NCBI GenBank assembly: GCA_019637645.1 | Contig: JAHBVH010000037.1 | Coordinates: 19,330 to 83,329, forward strand | Source: Caldilineaceae bacterium | GTDB lineage: Bacteria; Chloroflexota; Anaerolineae; Caldilineales; Caldilineaceae | DNA: 64,000 nucleotides | Direction of reading: 5' to 3' | Shown: in pieces, positions 56,895-64,000 of the stretch | Layout of the letters: every line of letters begins with the position of its first letter | How positions within the stretch are numbered: position 1 is the first letter of the stretch | Translations under genes and position numbers: made by a program | Notes under the pieces: model-generated | Seen by the model: the letters and a program-made list of their open reading frames with translations, nothing else | Databases searched by the model: none | Told to the model about the DNA's origin: nothing

Positions 56895-56899
56895 CTATC
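56794..56899. repeat. Inverted repeat (GGACGCGGAT type) with internal direct repeat
   Basis: GATAGGACGCGGATT (56794-56808) recurs inverted as AATCCGCGTTCCTATC at 56884-56899, and AGACCGTTGCTGAA occurs directly at about 56780 and 56873. The vocabulary matches the nested palindrome at 35271-35331. It overlaps the end of the BNR-repeat gene. Confidence 0.6.
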
Positions 56900-58799
56900 C
56901 TTGCCGCCAGAGTACGCCGCCCAGGGCAACCGCGTAGGCGGGCATTTCATCGCTGCTCGGGAAAAAAGCGACAACCGGTTGTTGGGTCAGTTCGTCGCTC
57001 ACGGCTGTGCAGCTTGCGCCACCATCAGCACTTTGTAGCACCCCCTGATTCGTGGTGAGATAGAGCAGATGACTCTCAAGATAGGTGTCCGTTGTGGCAA
57101 GCCCAATGATCCGTGTGGTTGGCGCGAGAAATTGCTGATCCACGGCCCAAGTCCGGTCCGCCTGCCGATAGATCTTGATCAGGCGATTGCCGACGCCAAC
57201 CCAAATGGGCTCTTCGACTGGATCGTGCGGCAACGTCATGACCGCGGTTGGTGTCTCCGCATAAAAATCGGCGATAGCTTGCCAGGTGAGGCCATGGTCG
57301 GTGCTCTGCCAAAGCTGGACGAGATAGGGCTGGGCTGCTGCGGCCTGCGTGGTCAACGCGTAGAGAGTTTGGTCAAAGGCATAGGTTGGCGTGCAGGCCA
57401 ATTGTAAGAGCTGGCTTCCCACCCATGGCACAACCAACGGCTGCCAATCCCCTTCCTCTGGTGTGAGCAAATAGAGGCTGCCATTGGCGTCCGCGAAAAA
57501 GAGCGCGGGTACCGTTGCCAAACGGGGCGCACAGGTCAGCCAGGTCGGGGTAGCTGCCGCTGCTGGCAGGGGATAAGTTTGCCAATCAGGTGCTAGTTCG
57601 CTGGATAAGGCTTTGATGGCGAGCGTGGTGGTTGTGGCAACCGCTAGCCATGCCGACGTTTGGTGCGAGCCCATTGCCACGGCCCCAATGGGTTCCTGGG
57701 CAAAGGCCGCATTGAGGAGCTGCCATGTCCGCCCCTCGTCGTTGCTCTGCGCCAGCGCGCCTTCAATGTCCAAGCAATAAAAGGTATTGTGACGATCACG
57801 GAGGGCCAATGGTGGCGCATGGGCCGCCAGATCAAGTGCGGGCTGCCAGCTCTCTGCGCCAGCCGCTAGGGAGAAAAGCCCCGCTTGGTAGGTTCCGGCC
57901 AAGAGGGTTTGATCGGGCGTGACGGCCAAGGTTAACGCAGCAAGGGGCGCTTCGGTGGTCAAACGCCAATGCTGACCGCCGTCGGTGACCGCATAGATCC
58001 CAGCCCCAGCGCCAACCCAAAGCGTCTGGCCTTGTGGGCTAAAGGCCAGCGCGTTGATGCTTTGGCCTGCCACCGGTGAAGGGACCGGCTGCCAGTGATT
58101 ACCACCATCGGTCGAAATGTAAAGACCGTCACTTTCGGTCCCCACGTAAAGCGTTTGATCCTGGGCAAAATTGGGCGAAACGGCCAAACATTGGAAGGCC
58201 ATATCGGGCAAGCCTTGGCCCGCGTCGCGCCAGGAACGGGCCCCATTCCGCGAACGGTAGAGCCCGCCCAAGGCACTTCCCGCCCAAAGCAATTCACTTT
58301 CGGTAAAGGTGGGCGCACACGCTAGGCAAAGCACCTCCAGATCCAGCAGACCAAAGGTGGAGCTTTCCCAGCGATTACCGCCATCTTGGCTGCGGAAAAT
58401 CCCTTCTGGCGTCGCAACAAAAAGCGTCTGATCGGCGGCATAGGCCGGTGAGGGGGTGATTACATTGATCAGTCCCAAGCCCGCCCACGCGGGCGCTTCT
58501 TGCCAAGTCAGCCCCTGATCAGATGATCCAAAAAGCCGGGCATCGGCGGTCGCTGCAAAAGCGATGGTGCCCTTGTGGGTGGCAGCAAAGGTCACCGCGG
58601 TCACCCGCGGATCGGCAAACGCCTGCTGGTAACCAACCCATTGCCGCCCACCATCTGCCGTGCGATAGAGGCCCGCCGCCGTGGCTGCCAGGATCACGCC
58701 CGTCTCTGCAAAGTCCGGCGCGAGCGCGAGCGATACCACCGTGCCCCCCGACCATTGTCCACAACGCTGCCAAGACTGTGCTTGGTCTACCATACCCAT
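56895..58799 (-). CDS. BNR/sortilin-type beta-propeller repeat protein
   Basis: About 634 residues built from repeated units like LYRTADGGRQW, FRSQDGGNRWE, LYISTDGGNHWQ, IYAVTDGGQHWR (the Ser/Thr-x-Asp-x-Gly-x-x-Trp Asp-box), each followed by FAQDQTLYVGT-like strands. This is the pattern of two or more beta-propellers of the YCF48/Vps10/BNR kind. There is no signal peptide, so it is either cytoplasmic or exported another way. ATG 58799 follows AAAAAGGG. Function unknown; such proteins often act as binding scaffolds or hydrolases. Confidence 0.8.
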   Translation of the reverse strand: MGMVDQAQSWQRCGQWSGGTVVSLALAPDFAETGVILAATAAGLYRTADGGRQWVGYQQAFADPRVTAVTFAATHKGTIAFAATADARLFGSSDQGLTWQEAPAWAGLGLINVITPSPAYAADQTLFVATPEGIFRSQDGGNRWESSTFGLLDLEVLCLACAPTFTESELLWAGSALGGLYRSRNGARSWRDAGQGLPDMAFQCLAVSPNFAQDQTLYVGTESDGLYISTDGGNHWQPVPSPVAGQSINALAFSPQGQTLWVGAGAGIYAVTDGGQHWRLTTEAPLAALTLAVTPDQTLLAGTYQAGLFSLAAGAESWQPALDLAAHAPPLALRDRHNTFYCLDIEGALAQSNDEGRTWQLLNAAFAQEPIGAVAMGSHQTSAWLAVATTTTLAIKALSSELAPDWQTYPLPAAAATPTWLTCAPRLATVPALFFADANGSLYLLTPEEGDWQPLVVPWVGSQLLQLACTPTYAFDQTLYALTTQAAAAQPYLVQLWQSTDHGLTWQAIADFYAETPTAVMTLPHDPVEEPIWVGVGNRLIKIYRQADRTWAVDQQFLAPTTRIIGLATTDTYLESHLLYLTTNQGVLQSADGGASCTAVSDELTQQPVVAFFPSSDEMPAYAVALGGVLWRQG

Positions 58800-58856
58800 T
58801 CTACCCTTTTTCTCATTTCTCATTTGGTGGATTGTCAACCAGCCGCCGCACCGTTG

Positions 58857-59588
58857 TTACGGGAGCGCCGCCAACAAGAGATCTGGCACATCACTCATAA
58901 TGACATCGACTCCCAGCGCAGCCAATCGTTGTGCTTCAGCCACATCGTTGACCGTCCAAGTGTTCACCGCCCGCCCACGGGCCGCGGCCCAAGCGATTAA
59001 CTCCGCCGTCACCAAGCTGTGAACGGGGTGGAGCGCTTCGGGGTTGAGAATCGGCGTAAACCACGCGTCGCGCAAGAAGGTGGGCAGGGGCAAATAGTAG
59101 AGCAGGCCAAGCTTGATCTGCGGTGCCAAGGCCCGTAGTTTGATCAACGAGATGGGATTAAAGCTCGAAACAATGACCTGATCGGCCAGCTGGCGGTCGG
59201 TGATCAGGTCGATCAGCGGCTCCACTTGGTCGCCACCGTTGGGGTCATGGCTTTTCACTTCGACATTAACTTGGCAACGGTTGCCCACCAGATCGAAGAC
59301 TTCATCAAGCGTCGGCACGCCCACGCCAGCGAAGGCTGGGTCAAAATAACTGCCCGCGTCGAGCTTTGCCAATTGGGCCGCGGTATAGTCACCGACATTC
59401 CCCTGACCATTGGTGGTGCGCGTCAACGATTCATCATGGATGACTACCAGCTTGCCATCTTTGCTACAGTGGACATCTAATTCAATGCCCGCGACGCCCA
59501 TTGCCAAGGCACATTGAAAGGCCGGCAGGGTATTTTCGGGGGCAACGGCTTTGGCCCCTCGGTGGGCAAAAATTTGTGTACGTGACAT
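58857..59588 (-). CDS. Glycerophosphodiester phosphodiesterase
   Basis: 243 residues, GDPD family TIM barrel. Catalytic stretch [18 protein letters not shown] at the N-terminus, metal ligands in [25 protein letters not shown] (Glu, Asp, His), and the C-terminal VNTWTVND. It cleaves glycerophosphodiesters to glycerol-3-phosphate and an alcohol. It lacks a signal peptide, so it is the cytoplasmic UgpQ type. ATG 59588 is chosen; the longer frame from 59693 overlaps the previous gene. Confidence 0.92.
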   Translation of the reverse strand: MSRTQIFAHRGAKAVAPENTLPAFQCALAMGVAGIELDVHCSKDGKLVVIHDESLTRTTNGQGNVGDYTAAQLAKLDAGSYFDPAFAGVGVPTLDEVFDLVGNRCQVNVEVKSHDPNGGDQVEPLIDLITDRQLADQVIVSSFNPISLIKLRALAPQIKLGLLYYLPLPTFLRDAWFTPILNPEALHPVHSLVTAELIAWAAARGRAVNTWTVNDVAEAQRLAALGVDVIMSDVPDLLLAALP

Positions 59589-59605
59589 AACAACTTCCTT
59601 TTTGG

Positions 59606-60262
59606 TTACAGGCGTTGGGAGTTGGGGATCGCTCTGGCTAATTGGACTAGGCGGGTCCCGTCGATTAGTTCGATGGGTTTGCCCGCTGCCCAACGGCGGG
59701 CATCGGCGCTAATCTCTGCTGTGGTCACCAAATAGGCCCGCGCCGCACCCGCATGGATCATCGTGCCATAGAGTTCACGAACAGTGGCGCTGCCGACGGT
59801 GCCTTTATAGCGCTTGCACTGGACGATGGCTTGGCGGCCATAGTCGTCGGTCACCAAGACATCAATACCGCCATCTTTGACATCCGGCGTGTTCACGATA
59901 TGATAGCCTTGCCGGGCAAAGAGCCGATGAGCGACATAATCTTCAAAGTCAAAGGGATCGAGTTGGTAGGTGGCGGCCAGGGAAAGTGCCTTCCATTTGC
60001 CGCCGCTTTTGAGGCTACGCAGCCAACGCCAACCCCGCCGTCGCCACGCCAGAATCACGGTCACCCCCAGCACGATCGTCGCCAGCACCAGCCAGAGATT
60101 CAGCGCGAAACCACTGCGCACCCCGTTAAGCCACAGTCGATAGCCTAGCCAGCCATAGAGCACCACCCAAAGGAGCGTCACCGAGAGCAGGAGACGGGTG
60201 GAAATATTCCGAAATCTCACAACAATTGGCTTGCGCGGCAGATTAAATGCATAGGTAGCCAT
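59606..60262 (-). CDS. Membrane-anchored Mrr-type restriction endonuclease-like protein
   Basis: 218 residues. Two membrane helices at the N-terminus (about 24-41 and 51-71) are followed by a Mrr_cat domain: [44 protein letters not shown] with the D-(9-10)-QxK nuclease core, and [22 protein letters not shown]. Such membrane-bound PD-(D/E)xK proteins are known in many genomes; the function is unclear. It lies between the GDPD and methylmalonyl-CoA epimerase genes in a tight run. Confidence 0.85.
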   Translation of the reverse strand: MATYAFNLPRKPIVVRFRNISTRLLLSVTLLWVVLYGWLGYRLWLNGVRSGFALNLWLVLATIVLGVTVILAWRRRGWRWLRSLKSGGKWKALSLAATYQLDPFDFEDYVAHRLFARQGYHIVNTPDVKDGGIDVLVTDDYGRQAIVQCKRYKGTVGSATVRELYGTMIHAGAARAYLVTTAEISADARRWAAGKPIELIDGTRLVQLARAIPNSQRL

Positions 60263-60264
60263 GC

Positions 60265-60666
60265 TCAGTGTTGTTTTTGCAACAGTTCCAGCATGGCGCC
60301 GTGGGTGGCCTTCGGGTGGACAAACGCAACCAAACCATGGATGCCCTGGCGTGGTGTTTCGTCGATCAAGCGCATGCCTTGGCGACGAAGTTCAGCGAGG
60401 GCCGCGACAATATCCGCCACGGCAAAACAGAGATGATGGACGCCTTCGCCACGGTTTTGGAGAAAACGAGCCGTACCACTGCTCTCATCCAAGGGCGCCA
60501 ACAATTCAATAGCGCTGTTACCCGCGTCCAAAAACGCCACTTCGACCAAATGCTCTGGTACGGTGCGCCGCTCCAATAGGGCAAAGCCCAGCCCATCGCA
60601 ATAGGTTTTCAGACTTTCATCAATACTACGGACCACGATGCCAACATGATCAAGCTTGGTGAACAT
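60265..60666 (-). CDS. mce: Methylmalonyl-CoA epimerase
   Basis: 133 residues, VOC fold. LDHVGIVVRSIDESLKTY at the start, VEVAFLDAGNSAIELLAPL in the middle, GVHHLCFAVADI and the terminal HPKATHGAMLELLQ supply the metal ligands His, Gln/Glu, His and Glu. It interconverts (R)- and (S)-methylmalonyl-CoA. Its partner mutase lies two genes upstream (61239-62918). Confidence 0.93.
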   Translation of the reverse strand: MFTKLDHVGIVVRSIDESLKTYCDGLGFALLERRTVPEHLVEVAFLDAGNSAIELLAPLDESSGTARFLQNRGEGVHHLCFAVADIVAALAELRRQGMRLIDETPRQGIHGLVAFVHPKATHGAMLELLQKQH

Positions 60667-60684
60667 AGCAGAACTCTTCTCGGC

Positions 60685-61236
60685 TTAGGTAAAGCGTTTA
60701 ATCCACTGATCTAAGGTTGCCAGTTGCTCTTTGCCCCGTTTGCCAATATTTTCGCGAATCTTTTTGAGGGATTTTTCGCGCCACAATTTGGTCGGATTTT
60801 TGGAATAGAAGAGGTCGGCAAAGCTGATAATCTCTTCTTCGACGGTGGTTGGTATCATATCATGGTGGGGTAAGGGCAAGTTTTGGGCTTGGATCTGTTC
60901 TTTGCTCAAGCCCACCCCTACATGGGTTTCGGCCACCAATGCATGACGGGGCAACCCCTCGGCTTCCAAAATCTTGCGGCCTTCGGCCAGGTGACAAATA
61001 TAGGGCAGGTCGCCATAGCAATAGATGTCGGGCGTGTTGGTGCGCACAATGCCAATGTCATGCAACATTGCCGCTTCTTCAATAAAGAACTGGCTTTTAA
61101 CCGAAAGATGCAGCTGCTTGGCAATGGTAAGGGCCTTCTGGGCCACCAGTTGGCAGTGGATGATGTAGATCGGATAGGTTGGGCTATCAGGAGGAATGTA
61201 TTTGTGAATAATCTGAAAGTACGCCTGCCGTTGCAT
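60685..61236 (-). CDS. HD domain protein
   Basis: 183 residues. HCQLVAQKALTIA gives the first His and MLHDIGIVRT the His-Asp pair of the HD superfamily, usually metal-dependent phosphohydrolases. The later HALVAETHVGVGLS supplies another His, and DLFYSKNPTKLWREKSLKKI a basic end. Substrate unknown. It starts 2 bp after the mutase stop, so it is probably co-expressed. Confidence 0.8.
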   Translation of the reverse strand: MQRQAYFQIIHKYIPPDSPTYPIYIIHCQLVAQKALTIAKQLHLSVKSQFFIEEAAMLHDIGIVRTNTPDIYCYGDLPYICHLAEGRKILEAEGLPRHALVAETHVGVGLSKEQIQAQNLPLPHHDMIPTTVEEEIISFADLFYSKNPTKLWREKSLKKIRENIGKRGKEQLATLDQWIKRFT

Positions 61237-61238
61237 GG

Positions 61239-62918
61239 CTAGATCCAGCTTTCCGGTTGATACTCGCCAAAGACGCTGCGCAGGGCATCACAAATTTCGC
61301 CCAAAGTGGCATACGCCTCGACCGCTTCAATGAACAGGGGCATGAGCGGTGCGTCGGGCGTGTGGGCCGCTTGGCGAATCTGTTGCAAAAGTGCGGCAAC
61401 GTGGGCCTGATCGCGTTCGGCGCGCACCCTTTGCAGCGCGGCCATTTGGTCCAGCCGTACCTGTTCATCGACGCGCAACAGCTCCGGTGTGACCAATGCG
61501 TCGGTCTGATAACGGTTAACGCCTACCACAATCTGCTCGTTCCGTTCAATTGCCCGTTGGGTCTTGTAGGCGGCGTCTTGAATCTCGCGCTGGATAAAAC
61601 CTTCTTCTACGGCTTGCAGCGCCCCGCCCAGATCATCAATCCGCGCAAGGTAGTCGGCGGCTTGCGTTTCGATGGTGTCGGTGAGCTGCTCAATGTAATA
61701 CGAACCGCCCAGCGGATCGACCGTATCGGCGACGCCACTTTCGTGGGCAATGATCTGCTGGGTGCGTAGGGCAATTTCAACGGCCTTTTCGGTGGGTAGG
61801 GCCAATGCTTCGTCCATGCCATTGGTGTGCAAGCTTTGGGTGCCGCCCAAGACCGCGGCCAATGCCTGGAGCGCTACCCGCACAATATTATTTTCCGGCT
61901 GTTGGGCCGTCAGGGTGCTGCCGCCGGTTTGGGTGTGAAAGCGTAGTTTCCAACTATCGGGCTGTTGCGCGCCAAAGCGTTCCCGCATGATGCGCGCCCA
62001 GAGGCGCCGTGCCGCGCGAAACTTGGCGATCTCTTCGAGGAAATGATTATGGGCATTGAAGAAAAAGCTCAGTTGACCGGCAAAGCTATCGATGTTGAGC
62101 CCGGCCTTGAGCGCTTGTTGCACATATTCGATGCCATTGGCTAGCGTAAAGGCTACCTCTTGCACCGCGGTCGAACCGGCCTCGCGCATGTGATAACCAC
62201 TAATGGAAATGGTATTCCACTTGGGTACTTCGGCGGCACCGTAGCGGAAAATGTCGGTAATCAAGCGCATGGAGGGCCCCGGCGGGAAAATGTAGGTGCC
62301 ACGCGCAATATATTCCTTGAGAATGTCGTTTTGAATGGTGCCGCGCAGTTGGGCCGTGGGCACGCCCTGCTGCTTGCCCACGGCAATGACCATGGCTAGC
62401 AGAATCGCCGCGGGCGCATTAATGGTCATGCTGATGCTGACTTTGTTGAGCGGGATGCCTTGCAGCAAGGTTTCCATGTCGCGCAGGCTGCTGATCGAGA
62501 CGCCCACCTTGCCTACTTCCCCTTCGGCCAATGCATGGTCGGCATCATAGCCGATCTGGGTGGGCAGGTCAAAGGCGACCGAAAGGCCCGTTTGGCCCCG
62601 TTCTAGCAGATAGTGGTAGCGTCGATTGCTTTCCGCGGCTGTGCTAAAACCAGCGTACTGACGCATAGTCCAGAGGCGACCCCGGTACATATTGGGCTGA
62701 ACGCCGCGGGTAAAAGGATATTCACCGGGAAAGCCTTGTTGCGTCAAGTAGGTTGCGGGGCTCTCTTCTGCGCTGGGCAGATAGAGCGGCTCCACCGTGA
62801 GTTTATCACTGCTAGTAGTAAAGCGTTCCTGCCGTTCGCCAAAACGTTTTACCAGCGGAGTCAGCGTGTTGGCGCGCCATTCTTCTGCTTGCGCGGCCAA
62901 GTCATTGGGCGTAGTCAT
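61239..62918 (-). CDS. Methylmalonyl-CoA mutase, catalytic subunit without B12 domain
   Basis: 559 residues. N-terminal [55 protein letters not shown] and [11 protein letters not shown] are the standard substrate-barrel motifs (the last with the catalytic His). The protein ends at residue 559, before the C-terminal B12-binding domain, so it needs a separate cobalamin subunit not encoded in this window. Isomerises methylmalonyl-CoA and succinyl-CoA; isobutyryl-CoA mutase is an alternative, but the adjacent epimerase favours methylmalonyl. Confidence 0.9.
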   Translation of the reverse strand: MTTPNDLAAQAEEWRANTLTPLVKRFGERQERFTTSSDKLTVEPLYLPSAEESPATYLTQQGFPGEYPFTRGVQPNMYRGRLWTMRQYAGFSTAAESNRRYHYLLERGQTGLSVAFDLPTQIGYDADHALAEGEVGKVGVSISSLRDMETLLQGIPLNKVSISMTINAPAAILLAMVIAVGKQQGVPTAQLRGTIQNDILKEYIARGTYIFPPGPSMRLITDIFRYGAAEVPKWNTISISGYHMREAGSTAVQEVAFTLANGIEYVQQALKAGLNIDSFAGQLSFFFNAHNHFLEEIAKFRAARRLWARIMRERFGAQQPDSWKLRFHTQTGGSTLTAQQPENNIVRVALQALAAVLGGTQSLHTNGMDEALALPTEKAVEIALRTQQIIAHESGVADTVDPLGGSYYIEQLTDTIETQAADYLARIDDLGGALQAVEEGFIQREIQDAAYKTQRAIERNEQIVVGVNRYQTDALVTPELLRVDEQVRLDQMAALQRVRAERDQAHVAALLQQIRQAAHTPDAPLMPLFIEAVEAYATLGEICDALRSVFGEYQPESWI

Positions 62919-62953
62919 GGTCTTTTACATTCTCGTTGCTGGTGGCAGGGCGG

Positions 62954-63565
62954 CTACATTTCACTCCGCCCCGCCAAGGCGCGACCCAAGGTCACTTCGT
63001 CGGCATATTCAAGATCCCCACCTACGGGCAAACCGCGCGCCAAGCGGGTGACGCGCACGCCAAAGGGCTTGACCAAGCGCGCAATATACATTGCCGTGGC
63101 CTCGCCTTCGAGATTGGGGTTGGTTGCCAGCAGCAGCTCGGTGACGGGTGGCTTGCCTTCTTGGGGTTGCAGACGTTGCAATAGCTCACGAATTTTGAGA
63201 TCATCGGGGCCAACGCCCTGCACTGGTGAGATCGCCCCGTGCAGGACATGGTAGAGGCCATGATATTCGCGGGTGCGCTCAATCGCCTGAACATCTAGCG
63301 GCTCCTCCACCACACAAATAATGCTGTGATCGCGCTGTGCGTTGTCACAAATCGCACAAGGATCGCGATCCGCAATATTTTGGCAAAGGCTACAAAAGAG
63401 GGTACCCGCTTTCAACGCCAACAACGCATTGGCTAGGTTCAGCCCCACCGAATCATCTGCTCGGAGCAGAAAATAGGTTAACCGGCTGGCGGTCTTTGGC
63501 CCAATGCCGGGCAACTGGCTAAAGGCTTCGATTAAATTACTTACCGGTTCAGCTAATGGTTGCAT
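62954..63565 (-). CDS. recR: Recombination protein RecR
   Basis: 203 residues. N-terminal helix-hairpin-helix LPGIGPKTASRLTYFLL, four-cysteine zinc finger CSLCQNIADRDPCAIC, and Toprim domain with VVEEPLDVQAIERT and LLATNPNLEGEATAMYIARL. Acts with RecF/RecO to load RecA at gaps. Lies directly after ybaB, a widespread pairing. Confidence 0.96.
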   Translation of the reverse strand: MQPLAEPVSNLIEAFSQLPGIGPKTASRLTYFLLRADDSVGLNLANALLALKAGTLFCSLCQNIADRDPCAICDNAQRDHSIICVVEEPLDVQAIERTREYHGLYHVLHGAISPVQGVGPDDLKIRELLQRLQPQEGKPPVTELLLATNPNLEGEATAMYIARLVKPFGVRVTRLARGLPVGGDLEYADEVTLGRALAGRSEM

Positions 63566-63579
63566 AGCAGTTTCGTTGT

Positions 63580-63978
63580 CTATAGCCCTAAGCCAGGTGG
63601 CAACCCAAGGCCACCGGTCAACGCGCCCATCCGCTCTTCGGCCAGGGCTTTGCCCTTTTGCAGAGCTTCATTGACCGCTGAAAGGAGCATATCCTGGAGC
63701 ATATCGACATCATCTGGATCAATGGCTTCGGGCTGGATGGTAATCGAGCGGATGATCTGGCCCCCCGTGGCTACGACCGTGACCACGCCGCCGCCCACGC
63801 TGGCCGTAACCTCTTCATCGTCCAAGGCCGTCTGCGTCTTTTCCATCTCTTCTTGCAGTTTCTGCATTTGAGACATCAGTTGATTTGGGTTATTTCCCCC
63901 CATGCCCAAACCGCCACCCCGGGCCGGCTTGCCACCAGCAGGACGGGGGGCCGCGGGTCGATTTCGTTTTAGTTTCAT
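63580..63978 (-). CDS. YbaB/EbfC family nucleoid-associated protein
   Basis: 132 residues. After a Gly/Pro/Arg-rich N-terminal stretch comes MSQMQKLQEEMEKTQTALDDEEVTASVGGGVVTVVATGGQIIRSITIQPE, the standard YbaB core, ending with GLGLPPGLGL. It binds DNA as a dimer. The gene starts with AAGGAG upstream at the edge of the window and precedes recR by 14 bp. The dnaX gene, often further upstream, would lie outside the window. Confidence 0.92.
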   Translation of the reverse strand: MKLKRNRPAAPRPAGGKPARGGGLGMGGNNPNQLMSQMQKLQEEMEKTQTALDDEEVTASVGGGVVTVVATGGQIIRSITIQPEAIDPDDVDMLQDMLLSAVNEALQKGKALAEERMGALTGGLGLPPGLGL

Positions 63979-64000
63979 GGATCTACTCCTTGTTATGATT

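Noticed and set aside
56753..56974. Small cysteine-containing peptide as RiPP precursor for the PqqD cassette
   Set aside because: It overlaps the BNR gene and the inverted repeat, lacks a ribosome-binding site and lies upstream of the cassette promoter.

Overview
The window reads as a chromosomal segment of a Chloroflexota bacterium (green non-sulfur lineage; a Chloroflexia-, Caldilineae- or Anaerolineae-type genome). This is an inference from overall style: GC-rich coding with long genes, a large expansion of family-5 (Opp/Dpp) peptide transporters, an archaeal-like four-cysteine MetRS next to a VanW protein, an RsmD with APPQ in place of DPPY, and methylmalonyl-CoA mutase/epimerase genes. 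There is no rRNA, tRNA, CRISPR array, prophage or transposase that I can recognise.

Layout. 1-851 is a gene-poor leader with a near-consensus promoter and a palindromic repeat. 852-3602 holds an MFS transporter, a PIG-L deacetylase and a VOC protein. 4593-21684 is a peptide-uptake island: an orphan oppDF pair, an ECF sigma factor with a membrane-bound HTH partner, a substrate-binding protein (SBP) whose two halves are in swapped order, oppBCDF, a second SBP-oppBC set, and a further SBP. 21967-28987 holds metG, a GT-C type membrane protein, a VanW protein and a Tat-exported sugar-type SBP. 29291-35256 is a complete SBP-oppBCDF operon. 35354-37099 is purH with a ZTP riboswitch, terminator and promoter. 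37296-43733 holds mutL, tig, clpP and clpX. 43781-53144 is mixed housekeeping (rsmD, an SDR, an M24 peptidase, a methyltransferase, an APH kinase, ccdA/tlpA, an ECF/anti-sigma pair, an enolase-superfamily dehydratase). 53283-56481 is a minus-strand cassette of PqqD-like, HPr-kinase-like, truncated GT2 and pyruvyl-transferase genes. 56895-63978 is a minus-strand run: BNR-repeat protein, GDPD, membrane Mrr nuclease, methylmalonyl-CoA epimerase, HD protein, methylmalonyl-CoA mutase, recR, ybaB.

How the genes work together. The SBPs catch peptides or related solutes outside the cell, OppB/OppC pairs form the channels and OppD/OppF hydrolyse ATP; the set lacking its own ATPases (15677-19669) could borrow those of 13310-15447 or the orphan pair at 4593-6619. 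In all three SBP-to-permease gaps a long hairpin sits between the genes, as expected if the SBP message is to be more abundant than the permease message. purH is controlled by sensing its own substrate-derived alarmone. Tig, ClpP and ClpX form a protein folding/quality-control unit.

The most unusual items are: (i) the SBP at 8891-10807, which appears circularly permuted (C-lobe first, then N-lobe) behind an intact lipoprotein signal; (ii) the PqqD/HprK-like cassette without a visible precursor peptide; (iii) a family of about 80-bp two-tier palindromic elements (core AGACCTGACAGGTTT) scattered in gaps between genes; (iv) a complete promoter-ZTP riboswitch-terminator module in front of purH; and (v) a mutL promoter placed so that its mRNA should be leaderless. 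All calls come from reading the sequence; no database search was run.
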